Below are positions 25,447 through 33,896 of a DNA stretch of 64,000 nt, in pieces; within the stretch, counting starts at the first letter, position 1, and each line of letters starts with the position of its first letter. The notes under the pieces were generated by a model. That model did no database searches. It saw nothing but the letters and a program-made list of their open reading frames with translations, and had not been told where the DNA came from. Position numbers and translations under genes: made by a program. Source of the stretch: Halorubrum saccharovorum DSM 1137 (lineage in GTDB: Archaea > Halobacteriota > Halobacteria > Halobacteriales > Haloferacaceae); the NCBI RefSeq assembly GCF_000337915.1, contig NZ_AOJE01000010.1, positions 159,653-223,652 of the forward strand, written 5' to 3'.

Positions 25447-25486
25447 GCCGATCAGACGTACCCTTCGCCGATCAGACGTACCCTTC
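25447..25486. repeat. 20-bp tandem duplication spanning the asd stop codon
   Basis: Two identical 20-bp units (25447-25466 and 25467-25486) lie across the 3' end of asd. The second copy holds the last codons and stop; the first copy is the downstream duplicate outside the gene. Confidence 0.9.
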
Positions 25487-26518
25487 TTCGACGAGCAGCT
25501 CGCCGTTGAGCAGCGAGGCGCCCGCGGCGCCGCGGATCGTGTTGTGCGCGAGGCAGTTGTACTTCGCGCCGGCGTCGGTCGCCTGCACGCCGCCGGCGAC
25601 GATGCCCATCCCGTCCGCGTACGTGCGGTCGAGGCGGGGCTGGGGACGCTCCGGCTCGTCCTCGCCGAACACCTTGATGAGCTGGTCGGGCGAACTGGGG
25701 AGCGCGCCGGCGCCCTCGAACGAGCGCATCGCCTCGCGGAGGTCGGCGGGCGAGGGGTCCTCGGCGAACTCGGCGAAGACGTTCTCGAGGTGGCCGTCGA
25801 GCGTCGGAATTCGGTTACAGGAGGCGGCCACGTCGGCGCCGTGGAGGTGGATCTCCGCGCCGTCGAACTCGCCGAGGAGCTTGCGCGACTCCGTCTCCAT
25901 CTTCTCCTCCTCGCCGCCGATGTGCGGGATGGCGTTGTCGATGATCTCCATCGAGGTGACGCCGGAGTAGCCGGCCCCCGACACCGCCTGCAGGGTGGAG
26001 ACCCGGACGCTCTCCAGCCCGAACCGGTCGATCGCCGCCAGGGTGGGGACCATCGTGATCGTCGAGCAGTTCGGGTTCTTGACGAGGGCCCCGTCCCAGC
26101 CGCGCTCGTCGCGCTGGACCTCGATCAGGTCGAGGTGATCGGGGTTGATCTCGGGGATCGTCAGCGGCACGTCCATCGCCATGCGGTCGTTCGAGGAGTT
26201 CGAGGAGACGACGTACCCCTCCTCCAGGAACGCCGGCTCGACCTCGGCCGCGACGCCCGAGGGGAGCGACGAGAAGAGCAGGTCCACGTCGTCGTCCGCG
26301 ATCCCGTCGGGCGTCGTCTCCGCGACCTCCATCTCGGCGACGTCGTCCGGGATCGGGGTGTCTACGCGCCACTTCGCGGCCTCGCGATAACTCTTGCCCG
26401 CGCTGTCCGCACTCGCGGTGACCGCGGCGAGGTCGAACGTCGGGTGGTCGTCGAGGAGCTGGATGAACCGCTGTCCCACGGCGCCGGTGGCGCCGAGGAT
26501 GCCGACTCGTACAGACAT
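25472..26518 (-). CDS. asd: Aspartate-semialdehyde dehydrogenase
   Basis: The 348-residue enzyme makes aspartate semialdehyde from aspartyl phosphate, feeding threonine, methionine and lysine/diaminopimelate synthesis. It has the NADP loop GILGATGAVGQRF (6-18), the catalytic C151 in KNPNCSTI, and the archaeal-type ending. The start MSVRVGILGATG was chosen; the frame continues upstream without homology. It is divergent from nhaC, with the TATA box of nhaC between them. Confidence 0.95.
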   Translation of the reverse strand: MSVRVGILGATGAVGQRFIQLLDDHPTFDLAAVTASADSAGKSYREAAKWRVDTPIPDDVAEMEVAETTPDGIADDDVDLLFSSLPSGVAAEVEPAFLEEGYVVSSNSSNDRMAMDVPLTIPEINPDHLDLIEVQRDERGWDGALVKNPNCSTITMVPTLAAIDRFGLESVRVSTLQAVSGAGYSGVTSMEIIDNAIPHIGGEEEKMETESRKLLGEFDGAEIHLHGADVAASCNRIPTLDGHLENVFAEFAEDPSPADLREAMRSFEGAGALPSSPDQLIKVFGEDEPERPQPRLDRTYADGMGIVAGGVQATDAGAKYNCLAHNTIRGAAGASLLNGELLVEEGYV

Positions 26519-26642
26519 TGCACGTGGGTCGGTCACAGGGACGTAAGTGCGTTCGGATACGCGCCGATTCCGCCGGTCGGTGACGGCGCCCGGTCCGCGC
26601 GGAAGCGACCGCGTCCCGGTGACGCGGGTGCGGCACGCGACG

Positions 26643-26650
26643 TTTATATA
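26643..26650 (+). promoter_or_regulatory. TATA box of the NhaC gene
   Basis: TTTATATA ends 23 bases before ATG 26674, giving standard leaderless spacing. It selects the ATG at 26674 over the GTG two codons earlier. Confidence 0.75.
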
Positions 26651-26673
26651 CCTCCTCGTGGCAGTACGTGACA

Positions 26674-28353
26674 ATGACCGACTTCGGAGCGCTGTCCATC
26701 GCGCCGCCGGTGCTCGCGATCGTGCTGGCGGTGATCACGCGGAAGGCCGTCCTGTCACTGTTCCTCGGCATCTGGTCGGGGGCCGTCATCGTCACCGGCG
26801 GGCTCGGAATCGTACAGACGTTCGAGTGGATCGTCGCGGCGGTCTCCGACGAGTTCCAGGCCACCATCCTCGTGTTCACCCTGCTCCTCGGATCCGGCGT
26901 CGCCATGGTGTGGAACCTCGGCGGCACCGCCGCGGTCCGCGACTGGGCGCTCGAACGCCTCGACTCCCAGCGGCAGGCCGGGCTCGTCGCGTGGGGGCTC
27001 GGGATCGTCCTCTTCTTCGACGACTACGCAAACACCGCGATCGTCGGGTCGGCGATGAAGGACGTCTCCGACCGCCTCCGGATCTCCCGCGAGAAGCTCT
27101 CGTACATCGTCGACTCCACCGCCGCCCCGGTGGCGACGCTGGGCATCTCCTCGTGGGTCGCGTTCCAGCTCTCCCTCATCACGGAGGGGTACGAGTCCGC
27201 CGGCGTCGACGCCGCGAACCGCCCCGGGACCTTCGACGTGTTCGTCTCGTCGATCCCGTTCAACATGTACGCGATCCTCGCGATCGTGATGGTCCTCCTG
27301 ATCGTGGGGTCGGGCCGCGACTACGGCGAGATGCTGACCGCCGAGAACCGCTCGTGGACCTCCGGGAAGGTGACGCGCGACGAGGCCGTGCCGATGCAGG
27401 ATGTGGCCGGCGAGCTCGGCGAGCCGCCCGCGTCGACGCCCCGGCTCGCCAACTTCTTCGTCCCCGTCGCGGTGCTGATCGTCGTGACGGTCGCGACCGC
27501 GCTGTGGTCCGGCGAGTTCTCGCCGGTCGCGTTCGGCGGCGACCTCCTCGCCGGGGAGCTCAGCGCGGCCGGCGGAGAGCTGTGGGACGCCGCGCTCAAC
27601 GCCTCCTACGAGGTGGCGCTGATGATCGGATCGTTCGCGATGGTCGCGAGCGGCTTCGCCCTCGCGAAAGTGTACGGGATCTTCGGGGTCGGCGACGCGA
27701 CCGAGTACACGATCGACGGGTTCGGGATCATGCTCACCGCGGCCTCCATCCTCGTGCTCGCGTGGGGGATCGGCGAGGCGATCGACGCGCTCGGCACCGG
27801 CGACTACGTCGCGACCATCGCGGTGGGGTCAGTCTCCCCCGCGCTCCTGCCCGCGCTGGTGTTCGTCGTCGCCGGCGTCATCGCCTTTTCGACCGGCACC
27901 TCGTGGGGGACGATGGGGATCGTCACCCCGATCGCGATCCCGATCGCGTGGGAGGTCAGCGGCGGCGGCGCGGCGGGCCACACGCTCGTGGCGGCGATGG
28001 TGGGCGTCATCTTCTCGGGCGCCATCTTCGGGGACCACAGCTCGCCCATCTCCGACACGACCGTCCTCTCGGCGACGTTCACCGGCGCCGACCTGATCGA
28101 CCACGTCCGCACCCAGATCTACTACGCGGTCACGGTCGCCGCGGTCGTCGTCCTCCTCCTCGTCGTGTGGGGATTCACCCGGGTGAGGCCGCTCGCGCTG
28201 CTCCCGCTCGGCGCCGTCCTGCTGGCCGGGCTCGTCTACCTCCTGTCCGAGATCGACGCCTCCAGGCGCGGCATCGATCCGGTGTCGGCCTCGGAGGCGC
28301 AGTCCGACGACGGCGAGCGCGTGGTCGTCGCGGGCACCGAGCAGGAGGACTGA
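26674..28353 (+). CDS. NhaC-family Na+/H+ antiporter
   Basis: The 559-residue membrane protein has about 12 hydrophobic segments. It matches the NhaC/MleN group (MTDFGALSIAPPVLAIVLAVITRKAVLSLFLGIWSGA; FFDDYANTAIVGSAMKDVSDRLRISREKLSYIVDSTAAP; SFSTGTSWGTMGI-like AFSTGTSWGTMGIVTPIAIPI; FSGAIFGDHSSPISDTTVLSA). These antiporters expel Na+ in exchange for H+ and suit a halophile; some members carry other organic or amino-acid substrates. The C-terminus is a ~35-residue acidic tail. Confidence 0.9.
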   Translation: MTDFGALSIAPPVLAIVLAVITRKAVLSLFLGIWSGAVIVTGGLGIVQTFEWIVAAVSDEFQATILVFTLLLGSGVAMVWNLGGTAAVRDWALERLDSQRQAGLVAWGLGIVLFFDDYANTAIVGSAMKDVSDRLRISREKLSYIVDSTAAPVATLGISSWVAFQLSLITEGYESAGVDAANRPGTFDVFVSSIPFNMYAILAIVMVLLIVGSGRDYGEMLTAENRSWTSGKVTRDEAVPMQDVAGELGEPPASTPRLANFFVPVAVLIVVTVATALWSGEFSPVAFGGDLLAGELSAAGGELWDAALNASYEVALMIGSFAMVASGFALAKVYGIFGVGDATEYTIDGFGIMLTAASILVLAWGIGEAIDALGTGDYVATIAVGSVSPALLPALVFVVAGVIAFSTGTSWGTMGIVTPIAIPIAWEVSGGGAAGHTLVAAMVGVIFSGAIFGDHSSPISDTTVLSATFTGADLIDHVRTQIYYAVTVAAVVVLLLVVWGFTRVRPLALLPLGAVLLAGLVYLLSEIDASRRGIDPVSASEAQSDDGERVVVAGTEQED

Positions 28354-28635
28354 ACGACCGCAGCGGACCTTTTAAACCGAGGCGGCGGCTATTCGCAGAC
28401 GCGCGCCCTCAGTCCCCGCCCGAGTACTCCCCGATGGGAGCGATGACCGCGCGGAGAACCCAGGCGCGTCACATGTGGTCGTTCACGCGACCCGCCCGTC
28501 GCCGCGCAGGCGACCGCCCGCCACGAGGGTTTCCCGGTCGACGCGGCACGCCGCCGGAGATGAGACCGGTCGTTAGTGTCGCGGGCGACATTTCACGAAA
28601 AACAGTTCTCAACCGTTGAGGCGTCGGATTCGCGA
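28354..28635. other. Non-coding gap with orphan promoter-like sequence
   Basis: No convincing gene is seen. CTTTTAAACC at 28369-28378 looks like a TATA box on the plus strand, but only an arginine-rich 62-codon frame (ATG about 28435) follows it, with no protein-like composition. The gap also separates nhaC from a convergent membrane-protein gene. Confidence 0.5.
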
Positions 28636-29709
28636 TCAGTCCCGCAACACCAGCGGCCCGATCGCGAGCGTTCGCTTCGCGAGGGTGAGAACGCGGAGCA
28701 CGTAGGAGATGAAAAGGGAGAACGGGAGGAGCGTAACCGCGAACGCGCCCCCGACGACGAGCGAGAGGTGGTCGACCCCGAGGGTTCGCCCCGGGAACGT
28801 GCCGCCGTCGACGACCGCGAGCATGGCGCCCGCGACGACCAACGCGGGCACCGCGGCGTAGAGGATCAGCCGCGAGAGGTCGATCAGCGCCCACTGGAAG
28901 TACAGCGTCTTGACGTGTTCGCGGGCGGGACCGAACAGCGACAGCGATTCCTTTAGCTCCCCGATCAGGTCCCGTTCCTCGTCGGTGAGCGTGTCGCCGT
29001 GATTGTCGACGACGCGCTCGCTCCGACCGATCTTTCGGCCGTAGTTGAAATCGAGGGCGGCGAACACCACGTCGAAGGAACCGAACTCCGCGCCGTCGAG
29101 CTGGCCACGCACTCCGTCGGCGTTCTCGACCACGCCCGCGACGAGCTCGTCGATGTCCGCTTCGAGGGCGGCTCGATCCGGGCCGTCGTCACTGTCACCG
29201 CTGTCGTGAACCGCTTCGCGGAGATCCAAAGCGCGGTCGGACGCCGCCTGGAGGATCGCCTCGAGGAACGCGTCGGGGTCCGTCGGAGCCGGCGAACCGG
29301 TCAGGTCCGCGACGGAGTCCCGGACCGCGAGCGTGTCGTCCATGCGCTCCTGTTGGTCCCCGAGGGGACCATTCTCCTGCGTGAGAACGAGCTGTCCGAT
29401 CGTGACGACGAGTGTCGCCCCGGTGACGATCGCCGTGATCATCGAGGCGAACAGCGTCTCGATCGGGTCGCTCGACCCGACCTTCTCGGCGAGAGCCGGG
29501 GAGAACGCGGCCGCTACGGCGAGGAAAGCGACGAAGACGACGAGCGTCAGGACGCCCGCGACGAGGAGCCTGTTCGCGCGCAACAGCAGCCAGAGCTTCA
29601 CCCGGTTCTCGCCGGCGCGTGCGCGCATCGTGTCGGCGGTGGTCGCGCTGCCGTCGGTGGTGTCGCCGTCGCCGGCCGCGGTCGACTCCGCCCCTGTCGT
29701 CTCGCTCAT
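28636..29709 (-). CDS. Four-helix membrane protein, unknown function
   Basis: The 357-residue protein has a Thr/Asp-rich N-terminus, two transmembrane helices (LLVAGVLTLVVFVAFLAVAAAF about 48-69; MITAIVTGATLVVTIGQLVL about 87-106), a ~150-residue acidic helical cytoplasmic or external domain, and two more helices near the C-terminus (about 287-307 and 320-345). The topology suggests a channel or sensor-like membrane protein, but I recognise no family. Its ATG overlaps the stop of the upstream lipoprotein gene (ATGA), so the two form an operon. Confidence 0.75.
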   Translation of the reverse strand: MSETTGAESTAAGDGDTTDGSATTADTMRARAGENRVKLWLLLRANRLLVAGVLTLVVFVAFLAVAAAFSPALAEKVGSSDPIETLFASMITAIVTGATLVVTIGQLVLTQENGPLGDQQERMDDTLAVRDSVADLTGSPAPTDPDAFLEAILQAASDRALDLREAVHDSGDSDDGPDRAALEADIDELVAGVVENADGVRGQLDGAEFGSFDVVFAALDFNYGRKIGRSERVVDNHGDTLTDEERDLIGELKESLSLFGPAREHVKTLYFQWALIDLSRLILYAAVPALVVAGAMLAVVDGGTFPGRTLGVDHLSLVVGGAFAVTLLPFSLFISYVLRVLTLAKRTLAIGPLVLRD

Positions 29710-30020
29710 CGCGGCTCGACGGTCACCGCGAGGTCGTCGACGTAGTGAGTCGCGTCGGCCCCCCAGATCACCGCCGTCCCCACCGCGAGGTGGAGCGTGT
29801 CCATCGACAGCTCGGGGGCGGTCCACTCGAAGGAGCACTCCCGCCAGCCGTCGGCGCGCCACAGCGCGTCGCGGAGCCCGCCGTACGGCGTCTCGCCGAG
29901 GCCCCCTTCGAACCCCTCCTCGAAGGCCGAGCCGTCGCTCCCGTCCCCACATCCCGCGAGCCCTGCGAGGCCGACGGCGCCGATCCCGGCGCTCTTCCGG
30001 AGCAGACCGCGTCGTCTCAC
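29706..30020 (-). CDS. Small Tat-type lipoprotein
   Basis: The 104-residue protein starts MRRRGLLRKSAGIGAVGLAGLAGCGDG, a twin-arginine-like signal with lipobox LAGC (Cys 24). The ~80-residue mature part has an FEWTAPELSMDTLHLAVGTAVIW strand-rich segment reminiscent of a carbohydrate-binding/jelly-roll fold fragment. It is translationally coupled to the four-helix membrane protein downstream, so the two probably act together at the membrane. Confidence 0.7.
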   Translation of the reverse strand: MRRRGLLRKSAGIGAVGLAGLAGCGDGSDGSAFEEGFEGGLGETPYGGLRDALWRADGWRECSFEWTAPELSMDTLHLAVGTAVIWGADATHYVDDLAVTVEPR

Positions 30021-30113
30021 GGCGTCTCACGTCCGTCCATAACGAGCGACACGACGCCCGACCGACACATAAGTACACGGTGCGTTACGCGTCGCGTCGG
30101 GCGGCCTCCGTTC

Positions 30114-30701
30114 GGGGTTCGGGCGCTCGTCGACTCGACGGTACGGAGCGCTCGTCGGTTCGGCGTCAGCGAATCCACGATCGGACTGACGATCGTCGCG
30201 ATGGGGACCTCGACGCCCGAACTCGTCGTGACGGTCGACGCGGCGCTGGCGGGGCTCGCCGAGATCGGCGTCGGAAACGTGGTCGGCTCGAACGCTTACA
30301 CCCTCGCGTTCATCCTCGGGGCGGTGTCGCTGCTACGCGTCATCCCGGTCGAGCGCTCGCTGGTCCACCGCGACGGCGCCGCGCTGGTACTCTCGACGTT
30401 CGTCGGGGTCGGAGCCCTGCTCGACAGGACCGTGACCGCTATCGAGGGCGCCCCGCTGGTCGGACTGTTCGTCGCCTACACGGCCTACCTCGTGCGCGAC
30501 GAGCGCACGGCGCACTCGATCGAGACGCCCACCTGGCTGACGGTCCTCACGGTGGTGACGCCCACCTGGCTGACGGTCCTCACGGTGGTGAGGGTCGCGG
30601 CGCTGTGGTCCGGGCGGCGGCTCTCACGCACCGAGGGCGCTCTCTTCGCCTGCTCCGTGCTGGCCCGGTGGACGCTGGGGCTGTCGCGTATCTTCGGGTG
30701 A
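30114..30701 (+). pseudogene. Decayed Na+/Ca2+ exchanger (CaCA family)
   Basis: The frame carries the first alpha-repeat of a YrbG-like exchanger: ALVDSTVRSARRFGVSESTIGLTIVAMGTSTPELVVTVDAAL and GVGNVVGSNAYTLAFILG. Full proteins have about 320 residues and two inverted alpha-repeats. Here no start codon precedes the homology in frame, the first helix is missing, and the second alpha-repeat is absent. A 33-bp tandem duplication (30525-30590) repeats 11 residues within a membrane segment. The frame ends at a stop at 30699 after ~195 residues. I call it a pseudogene or deletion remnant rather than a functional half-exchanger. Confidence 0.75.
30525..30590. repeat. Perfect 33-bp tandem duplication in exchanger remnant
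   Basis: Units 30525-30557 and 30558-30590 are identical. They encode the repeated residues TPTWLTVLTVV in the decayed exchanger. Confidence 0.95.
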
Positions 30702-30803
30702 CCCGGTGGCGCGACGGACGCGGTCGGCGTCCGACGCCGCCGTCCGCCGGACCGACACCCGAATCGTTATCGGAGGGGGCGTGGAGGGTGTAGCCGTCGA
30801 ACG

Positions 30804-32561
30804 ATGGACCACGTCTTTCTCGCGCACGTCTCCGTGTTCGCGCTGTCGGCGCTCGCGTGTCTCGCCGCCCTGCCGCGAGCCCTGCGCGTCGGACACCCGG
30901 AGACCCGCGAGGGACTGGTCGCGCTCCTCCTCGCGGTCGCCGTCTGGGCGGGCGGCTACGTGGGGTACCTCGTCGCGCCGGACGAGACGCTCAAGACGGC
31001 GTGTTACATTGTCGGATTCGTCTTCGCGCTCCTCGCTGTCGGCGCGTGGCTCTACTTCTGTGCCGCCTACACCGGTCGATCGCCTCGACACGCGCCGTAC
31101 CGGTGGCTCGTCGTCGGCCTCTTCGCGGCGATGAGCCTGCTGAAGGTGACCAATCCGGTCCACGAGCTCTACTTCACGACGACGTGGGTCACCGAGCCGT
31201 TCCCCCACCTCACGATCCGGCACGAGCTGCTCTACTGGGCGGTCCTCGGGCTCTCGTACGCCGTCATCGCGGTCGGGTTCTTCATGCTGATCGAGCAGTT
31301 CTACTACGCCGGCGCCGACAGCCGGCCGCTGGTCGCGCTCGTCGGCGTCACGGCGATTCCGACGGCCGCGACCGTCTTCGGGGGAGAGCTGTCCTGGCTC
31401 CTCCCGCTGATGTACGAGCCGCCGGGGGTGGCGCTGTTCGCCGTCGGCACGCTGTTCGTCTACGTCCGGCGGTTCGAGGCGATCCGGTTCGCGGCCGAGA
31501 GCGACGCCGCGGCGATATTCTTGGACCAATCCGGACGCGTCCGCGATTACAATCGGGCCGCGAGCCTGCTGTTCCCGCCGCTCCGCGGGGCGATCGGCGA
31601 GCCGCTCGAATCCGTGCTTCCGCGACTCGCCATCGACCGCGACGCGGACGGCGTGATCGCGGTGGAAGGCGCGACCGACGGGGAAGAGGGAGCGCCATCC
31701 CGAACGACGGCGTTTTTCCACGTCTCTCGGAACGCGTTCACCGCCGGCGGCGTCCCGGCCGGTGAGCTACTCACGGTCGCCGACGTCACCGACAGGGAAC
31801 GGTACCGGATCCGTCTGGAGGAGCGGACGGAACAGTTGGAGGCGCTGAACCGGGTGGTCCGCCACGACATCCGCAACGACATGGCCGTGATCCACGGCTG
31901 GGCCGAGGCCCTCCGCGACCACGTCGACGAGGACGGACGGGACGCCCTCGACCGCGTGCTCCGGAAGTCCGCCCACGTCATCGAGCTTACCGAGACGGCT
32001 CGCGACTTCGTCGACTCGCTCACCGGGGACGCGGTGCTCGAAGTGAAGCCGGTCGATCTGTGCGACGTGTTGACCGCCGAGGTCCAGGCCGCGCGCGACT
32101 CCTTCCCGAACGCGACGGTCCGCGTGCCCGAGGACCCGCCTCGGGCCACCGTCCTCGCGAACGAGATGCTCGCGTCGGTGTTCCGGAACCTCCTGAACAA
32201 CGCGGTCCAGCACAACGACACCGACGCCCCAGAGGTGACGGTCACCTGCGAGGAGACCGACGACCGGATCCGCGTCCGGGTCGCCGACAACGGGCCGGGC
32301 GTTCCCGACACGGAGAAGGAGGTGGTGTTCGGCAAAGGCGAGAAGGGACTCGACAGCGCCGGCTCCGGGATCGGGCTCTACCTCGTCTCGGTCCTGACCC
32401 GGCAGTTCGGCGGCGACGTGTGGGTCGAGGACAACGAGCCGCGAGGCGCCGTCTTCGTCGTCGAACTCGCCCGCGCCGAAGGAGAGGAGCAGCCGGGCGA
32501 GCGAGCGGTCGGCGGCGACGCCGTGGTTGGAGGGGCGGCGATCGGCGACGATCGCTCGTAA
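30804..32561 (+). CDS. Membrane histidine kinase with N-terminal 7TM region and PAS domain
   Basis: The 585-residue protein has seven hydrophobic helices in residues 1-225 (histidine-kinase 7TM type, e.g. LFVYVRRFEAIRFAAESDA at the end), then a PAS domain (AAIFLDQSGRVRDYNRAASLLFPP, about 233-340), a HisKA dimerisation region with H354 in RVVRHDIRNDMAVIHGW, and an HATPase domain (NLLNNAVQHND; VADNGPGVP; GSGIGLYLVSVL). It senses an unknown signal at the membrane. No response regulator gene is adjacent, as is common in haloarchaea. Confidence 0.9.
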   Translation: MDHVFLAHVSVFALSALACLAALPRALRVGHPETREGLVALLLAVAVWAGGYVGYLVAPDETLKTACYIVGFVFALLAVGAWLYFCAAYTGRSPRHAPYRWLVVGLFAAMSLLKVTNPVHELYFTTTWVTEPFPHLTIRHELLYWAVLGLSYAVIAVGFFMLIEQFYYAGADSRPLVALVGVTAIPTAATVFGGELSWLLPLMYEPPGVALFAVGTLFVYVRRFEAIRFAAESDAAAIFLDQSGRVRDYNRAASLLFPPLRGAIGEPLESVLPRLAIDRDADGVIAVEGATDGEEGAPSRTTAFFHVSRNAFTAGGVPAGELLTVADVTDRERYRIRLEERTEQLEALNRVVRHDIRNDMAVIHGWAEALRDHVDEDGRDALDRVLRKSAHVIELTETARDFVDSLTGDAVLEVKPVDLCDVLTAEVQAARDSFPNATVRVPEDPPRATVLANEMLASVFRNLLNNAVQHNDTDAPEVTVTCEETDDRIRVRVADNGPGVPDTEKEVVFGKGEKGLDSAGSGIGLYLVSVLTRQFGGDVWVEDNEPRGAVFVVELARAEGEEQPGERAVGGDAVVGGAAIGDDRS

Positions 32562-32664
32562 ACCCGATCACGGGCCTACTGGCGGGGTCGGCGGCGACCG
32601 CGTTCGGCGGAGCGCGATCCGCCAAAACCCGCGGCTCGCGGTGTTACTCGCCGTCGAAGGCCCC

Positions 32665-32683
32665 GGTGCGAGAATCGAACCCG
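32665..32683. repeat. Partial copy of the tRNA-His 3' end
   Basis: GGTGCGAGAATCGAACCCG at 32665-32683 is identical to 32772-32790 within tRNA-His (T-arm and acceptor side, minus strand). It is followed by unrelated sequence, so it is a 19-bp tRNA fragment about 107 bases from the intact gene. Confidence 0.8.
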
Positions 32684-32766
32684 AGGCGAGACTCGCCGCG
32701 CTCGTCTCGCGTGGTTCAATCTCGCCTTCCGGCTTTTCCACTCCTCCCTACGGTCGTCGTGAAAAG

Positions 32767-32840
32767 GTCCGGGTGCGAGAATCGAACCCGCGTCTCAGCC
32801 TCCACAAGGCTGAAGGATAGTCCACTACCCTAACCCGGAC
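32767..32840 (-). tRNA. tRNA-His (GTG)
   Basis: The minus strand folds as a tRNA. The acceptor stem TCCGGGT pairs with ACCCGGA. An encoded G at position -1 faces C73, the histidine identity feature. The anticodon stem CAGCC/GGCTG encloses the loop TTGTGGA, with anticodon GTG. The T-arm reads GCGGGTTCGATTCTCGC. No intron and no encoded CCA are present. Confidence 0.96.
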
Positions 32841-32904
32841 ACGCGTCGATATCTATCCCGCTTTGATAAATAACCGTTACGACTCCCGGACGGGCGTGTG
32901 ACGC

Positions 32905-33044
32905 GGTGTCGTTCGGTGAACGGCCTCGCCGGTCGGGACGGTGTCGTTCGGTGAGTGGCCTCGCCGGTCGGGACGGTGTCGTTCGGTGAGTGGCCTCGCC
33001 GGTCGGGACGGTGTCGTTCGGTGAGTGGCCTCGCCGGTCGGGAC
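32905..33044. repeat. Four tandem copies of a 35-bp unit
   Basis: Units start at 32905, 32940, 32975 and 33010, each 35 bp, beginning GGTGTCGTTCGGTGA and ending CGCCGGTCGGGAC. Copies 2-4 are identical; copy 1 has two or three changes (GAAC for GAGT). Thirty-five is not a multiple of three, so this is not a protein repeat. It lies between tRNA-His and the DUF5814-like gene. There are no spacers, so it is not a CRISPR. Confidence 0.95.
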
Positions 33045-33102
33045 GTCGTCGCCCCCGCGACCGCGTCGCTTTTACTCCCAGCCGGCGTATCAGCGGGCAA
33101 CC

Positions 33103-33558
33103 GTGGCGTTCACCGACAAGATCTACGTGAAGAACCACCGGCAGCTCGCCTCCCAGCTGGAGACGAACATCCCGAAGGGGGCCTTCGCCGGCGCGACGCT
33201 GGACATGCTGTTCACCGGCGACGGGCTCTCGAAGCTCGACTCGACGACGCGGGACCGGATCCTGGACTTCGCGGAGGACTTCCTCGACTGCGACTGTCAG
33301 GCGAACCCCTACTGCGGCTGCCCGGAGGAGAAGTTCATGCGGTACGTGTTGGAGCTTCGGGCAGAGGGACTCGGCCCGCAGGCGATCGTGGACGTGATGA
33401 GCGACGACTACATGGTGTACGCGTACACCGGCGACGTGCTCTCGTTCCTCGACGACTCGGTGCGGCAGTTGGAGGCGATCGAAACCCTCGCCGATGTCGA
33501 GAACAACGAGGAGATGTCGGATCGGGCGCGGAGAGCGAAACGGGAACTGTCGGGATAG
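33103..33558 (+). CDS. DUF5814-like haloarchaeal protein
   Basis: The 151-residue protein starts with GTG and reads (M/V)AFTDKIYVKNHRQLASQLETNIPKG. Conserved features are the cysteine cluster C63-x-C65...C71-x-C73 (DCDCQANPYCGC), ELRAEGLGPQAIVDVMSDDYMVYAYTGDVLSFLDDSVRQLEA, and an Arg/Lys tail. The cysteines suggest a metal site. I believe this is the stand-alone form of a domain called DUF5814; the name is from memory. A TTTTACT sequence at about 33070 could be the TATA box. The gene follows the 35-bp repeat array directly. Confidence 0.7.
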   Translation: MAFTDKIYVKNHRQLASQLETNIPKGAFAGATLDMLFTGDGLSKLDSTTRDRILDFAEDFLDCDCQANPYCGCPEEKFMRYVLELRAEGLGPQAIVDVMSDDYMVYAYTGDVLSFLDDSVRQLEAIETLADVENNEEMSDRARRAKRELSG

Positions 33559-33638
33559 GCGGTATTCGTGAGTAGAGTCTCTGTCGGTTATTTATAAACG
33601 GTCATCGACAGATCGACGGTGAAGGCCACCAAAGCCCC

Positions 33639-33732
33639 AGCCGCGAAAACGGCGCACGCTCGCTGCGCGCTTCAGTCGTTCGCTCCGCTCACTCCTTGCA
33701 GTGCTTACGTCGCCTGCGCCGTTTTCGCGGCT
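33639..33732. repeat. 18-bp perfect inverted repeat
   Basis: AGCCGCGAAAACGGCGCA at 33639-33656 is the exact reverse complement of 33715-33732, with a 58-base loop. In RNA it would form a very stable stem. Confidence 0.85.
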
Positions 33733-33861
33733 ACCCCTTTGAGTCCCACCCGACCGCACAGCACCGCCAGAAGACGGTCGCCTCGCTGCGCTCGGCGCTG
33801 CGACTTCCGTGCTCCCGCTCGCTCCGCTCGCGGGACCGCAGCCTCACACCTCCCCAGCCTC

Positions 33862-33896
33862 GTCAGTGGTCCTCCGCGTTGCTCCGGACCACTGAC
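33862..33896. repeat. 11-bp perfect inverted repeat
   Basis: GTCAGTGGTCC at 33862-33872 is the exact reverse complement of GGACCACTGAC at 33886-33896, with a 13-base loop. It lies in the same palindrome-rich region. Confidence 0.8.

Noticed and set aside
28435-28619. 62-codon Arg-rich frame after the orphan TATA box
   Set aside because: Composition is that of GC-rich non-coding DNA and there is no homology I can recognise.
32905-33044. CRISPR array
   Set aside because: The 35-bp units are directly adjacent with no spacers, and no cas gene is nearby.
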